A program made the position numbers and the translations under genes. This document shows positions 4,975 to 6,265 of a DNA stretch of 6,265 nt, in pieces (position 1 is the first letter of the stretch; each line of letters opens with the position of its first letter). Origin of the DNA: Francisellaceae bacterium (GTDB lineage Bacteria > Pseudomonadota > Gammaproteobacteria > Berkiellales > Berkiellaceae); assembly GCA_023266415.1 (NCBI GenBank), contig JAHFQG010000071.1:1-6265 (forward strand). The letters run 5' to 3'. The notes below the pieces were generated by a model. The model was not told the origin of the DNA. It was given only the letters and a program-made list of their open reading frames with translations, and did no database searches.

Positions 4975-6265
4975 ACTTGCCCATTATTGCTTTAATTGGT
5001 CGTCCCAATGTGGGCAAATCCACTTTATTTAATTGTTTAACGCGAACGCGCGATGCGTTGGTGGTAGATTTGCCTGGCGTTACCCGAGATAGGCAATTTG
5101 GCCAAGGCAAATTAGGCCCCCTGCCTTATATTGTTATTGATACGGGTGGGTTAGGGGAAGAAACCCACGATTTAGACTTTCATATGTCACGTCAATCGTG
5201 GTTGGCGGTGGAAGAAGCCGATTATATATTTTTTCTGGTAGATGCCCGTCAAGGCTTAACGGTAGGGGATACTATCATTGCCCGTACGTTACGTGAAAAG
5301 GGTAAAACAGTATGGGTATTGGTTAATAAAGTGGATGGATTGGATGCGGATATTGCCATGGGCGATTTTTTTACTTTATCCTTCCCAAACGTGGTGCCCA
5401 TAGCGGCCAGCCATGGCCGTGGGGTGACGGCGCTCATGCAGGCGTTTTTTGAAACCGAATTGCCTAATATGAGTATACCGGTGATCCCTGAACTTGGTTC
5501 TGAGGAAGCGGCGGTTATTCCGGACGCTATTCGGGTGACTTTAGTTGGTCAACCAAATGTTGGGAAATCCACCCTCATAAATCGATTTTTGGGGGAAGAG
5601 CGGGTGGTGGTGTTTGATACGCCTGGCACAACGCGGGACAGTATTGCCATTAATTTTGAACGTCATGGGGTATTGTATACCCTGGTGGATACCGCGGGTA
5701 TTCGAAAAAACAAATCAGCCATGGAAGTGGTGGAAAAATTTTCAGTGGTTAAAACGTTACAATCCATCCAAGAATCGCGAGTGGTCATTTTGGTGATTGA
5801 TGCTGTGTCAGGCATTTCTGATCAAGATTTAAGTTTATTGCGCTATACATTAGAAGCCGGGCGGGCTTTGGTGATTGCGGTGAATAAGTGGGATGGGTTG
5901 ACGGCCGAGCACAAACAAGACGTCAAAGATAATTTAGCCAGGCGACTCAGTTTTATCGATTATGTGGATATAGTGTTCATTTCCGCTAAACATGGTACGA
6001 ATGTGGGGCATTTATTTCAGTCGGTGCAAAAAGCGTTTGCTTCGGCCACGTTACCTATGCCAACCGCTGGATTAACAGCTATTTTAGAGCAGGCCTTGGA
6101 AGCCCACCAGCCCCCATTGGTGAATGGGCGGCGTATTAAACTGCGGTATGCGCATTGTGGGGGGCATAACCCTCCTATTGTGGTGATCCATGGGAATCAA
6201 ACCGATAAACTCCCCAAACATTATATTAAATACCTTGAAAACTACTTTCGAAAAGCCTTGAAAAT
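4971..6265 (+). CDS. der: Ribosome-assembly GTPase Der (EngA), cut by the window edge
   Basis: Der is a cytosolic GTPase with two consecutive G domains and a C-terminal KH-like domain, needed for 50S subunit maturation. The frame is open from the ATG at 4971 to the edge, 431 complete codons without frameshift (E. coli has 490). G domain 1 has GRPNVGKST (10-18), the G2 threonine Thr38 in GVTRDR, DTGG (57-60), NKVD (119-122) and AASHGRG (145-151). G domain 2 has GQPNVGKST (193-201), GTTRDS (219-224), DTAGIRK (240-246), NKWD (305-308) and SAKHG. The KH-like domain begins near 350 and includes the family stretch around NGRRIKLRYA and HYIKYLENYFRKAL, so only a few dozen residues are missing. The start overlaps the bamB stop as ATGA. 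No clear Shine-Dalgarno sequence is visible just upstream (GGCGAACCCC), so translation probably depends on coupling to bamB. Confidence 0.97.
   Translation, partial: MNLPIIALIGRPNVGKSTLFNCLTRTRDALVVDLPGVTRDRQFGQGKLGPLPYIVIDTGGLGEETHDLDFHMSRQSWLAVEEADYIFFLVDARQGLTVGDTIIARTLREKGKTVWVLVNKVDGLDADIAMGDFFTLSFPNVVPIAASHGRGVTALMQAFFETELPNMSIPVIPELGSEEAAVIPDAIRVTLVGQPNVGKSTLINRFLGEERVVVFDTPGTTRDSIAINFERHGVLYTLVDTAGIRKNKSAMEVVEKFSVVKTLQSIQESRVVILVIDAVSGISDQDLSLLRYTLEAGRALVIAVNKWDGLTAEHKQDVKDNLARRLSFIDYVDIVFISAKHGTNVGHLFQSVQKAFASATLPMPTAGLTAILEQALEAHQPPLVNGRRIKLRYAHCGGHNPPIVVIHGNQTDKLPKHYIKYLENYFRKALK

Overview
The right-hand three quarters of this window is the gammaproteobacterial housekeeping cluster hisS-yfgM-bamB-der. 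It reads left to right, in the same order as in E. coli, and every member is recognisable from its motifs. The genes are packed with short overlaps (8 nt hisS/yfgM, 4 nt bamB/der) or a 9-nt gap (yfgM/bamB), so it is very probably one operon. It is driven from a consensus -10 box (TATAAT, 1887-1892) just upstream of a TTG-started hisS. der runs off the right edge, probably lacking only its last few dozen codons.

The left quarter is unrelated accessory DNA. It looks more AT-rich, and I cannot place its two genes in any known family. The first (bases 2-349, + strand) is the 3' end of a hydrophilic, lysine-rich, low-complexity protein whose start lies outside the window. The second (352-1848, - strand) encodes a 498-residue, cysteine-rich, probably helical protein with no signal peptide or obvious membrane span. 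The two genes converge with only 2 bp between their stop codons. Both proteins end in a tetrapeptide of eukaryotic prenylation (CaaX) form: Cys-His-Ile-Leu for the + strand gene and Cys-Val-Val-Leu for the - strand gene. The second has an extra cysteine and a basic stretch just before it. In eukaryotes such tails direct geranylgeranylation and membrane anchoring. Bacteria do not carry out this protein modification, but some secreted effectors of intracellular pathogens borrow it from the host (several Legionella Dot/Icm effectors, and Salmonella SifA).

The organism is therefore most likely a gammaproteobacterium. If the CaaX reading is right, it lives inside eukaryotic cells, with the order Legionellales a natural candidate; that placement is inference only. 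The main observation is a tail-to-tail pair of candidate host-prenylated effector genes beside a housekeeping operon.

Between the accessory gene and hisS is an 80-bp divergent intergenic region holding the hisS promoter and possibly an overlapping back-to-back promoter for the accessory gene. The window opens with a CCCAAA hexanucleotide repeat that codes for Pro-Asn dipeptides and whose complementary strand has the form of a G-quadruplex. There are no tRNA or rRNA genes, CRISPR arrays or transposase genes.
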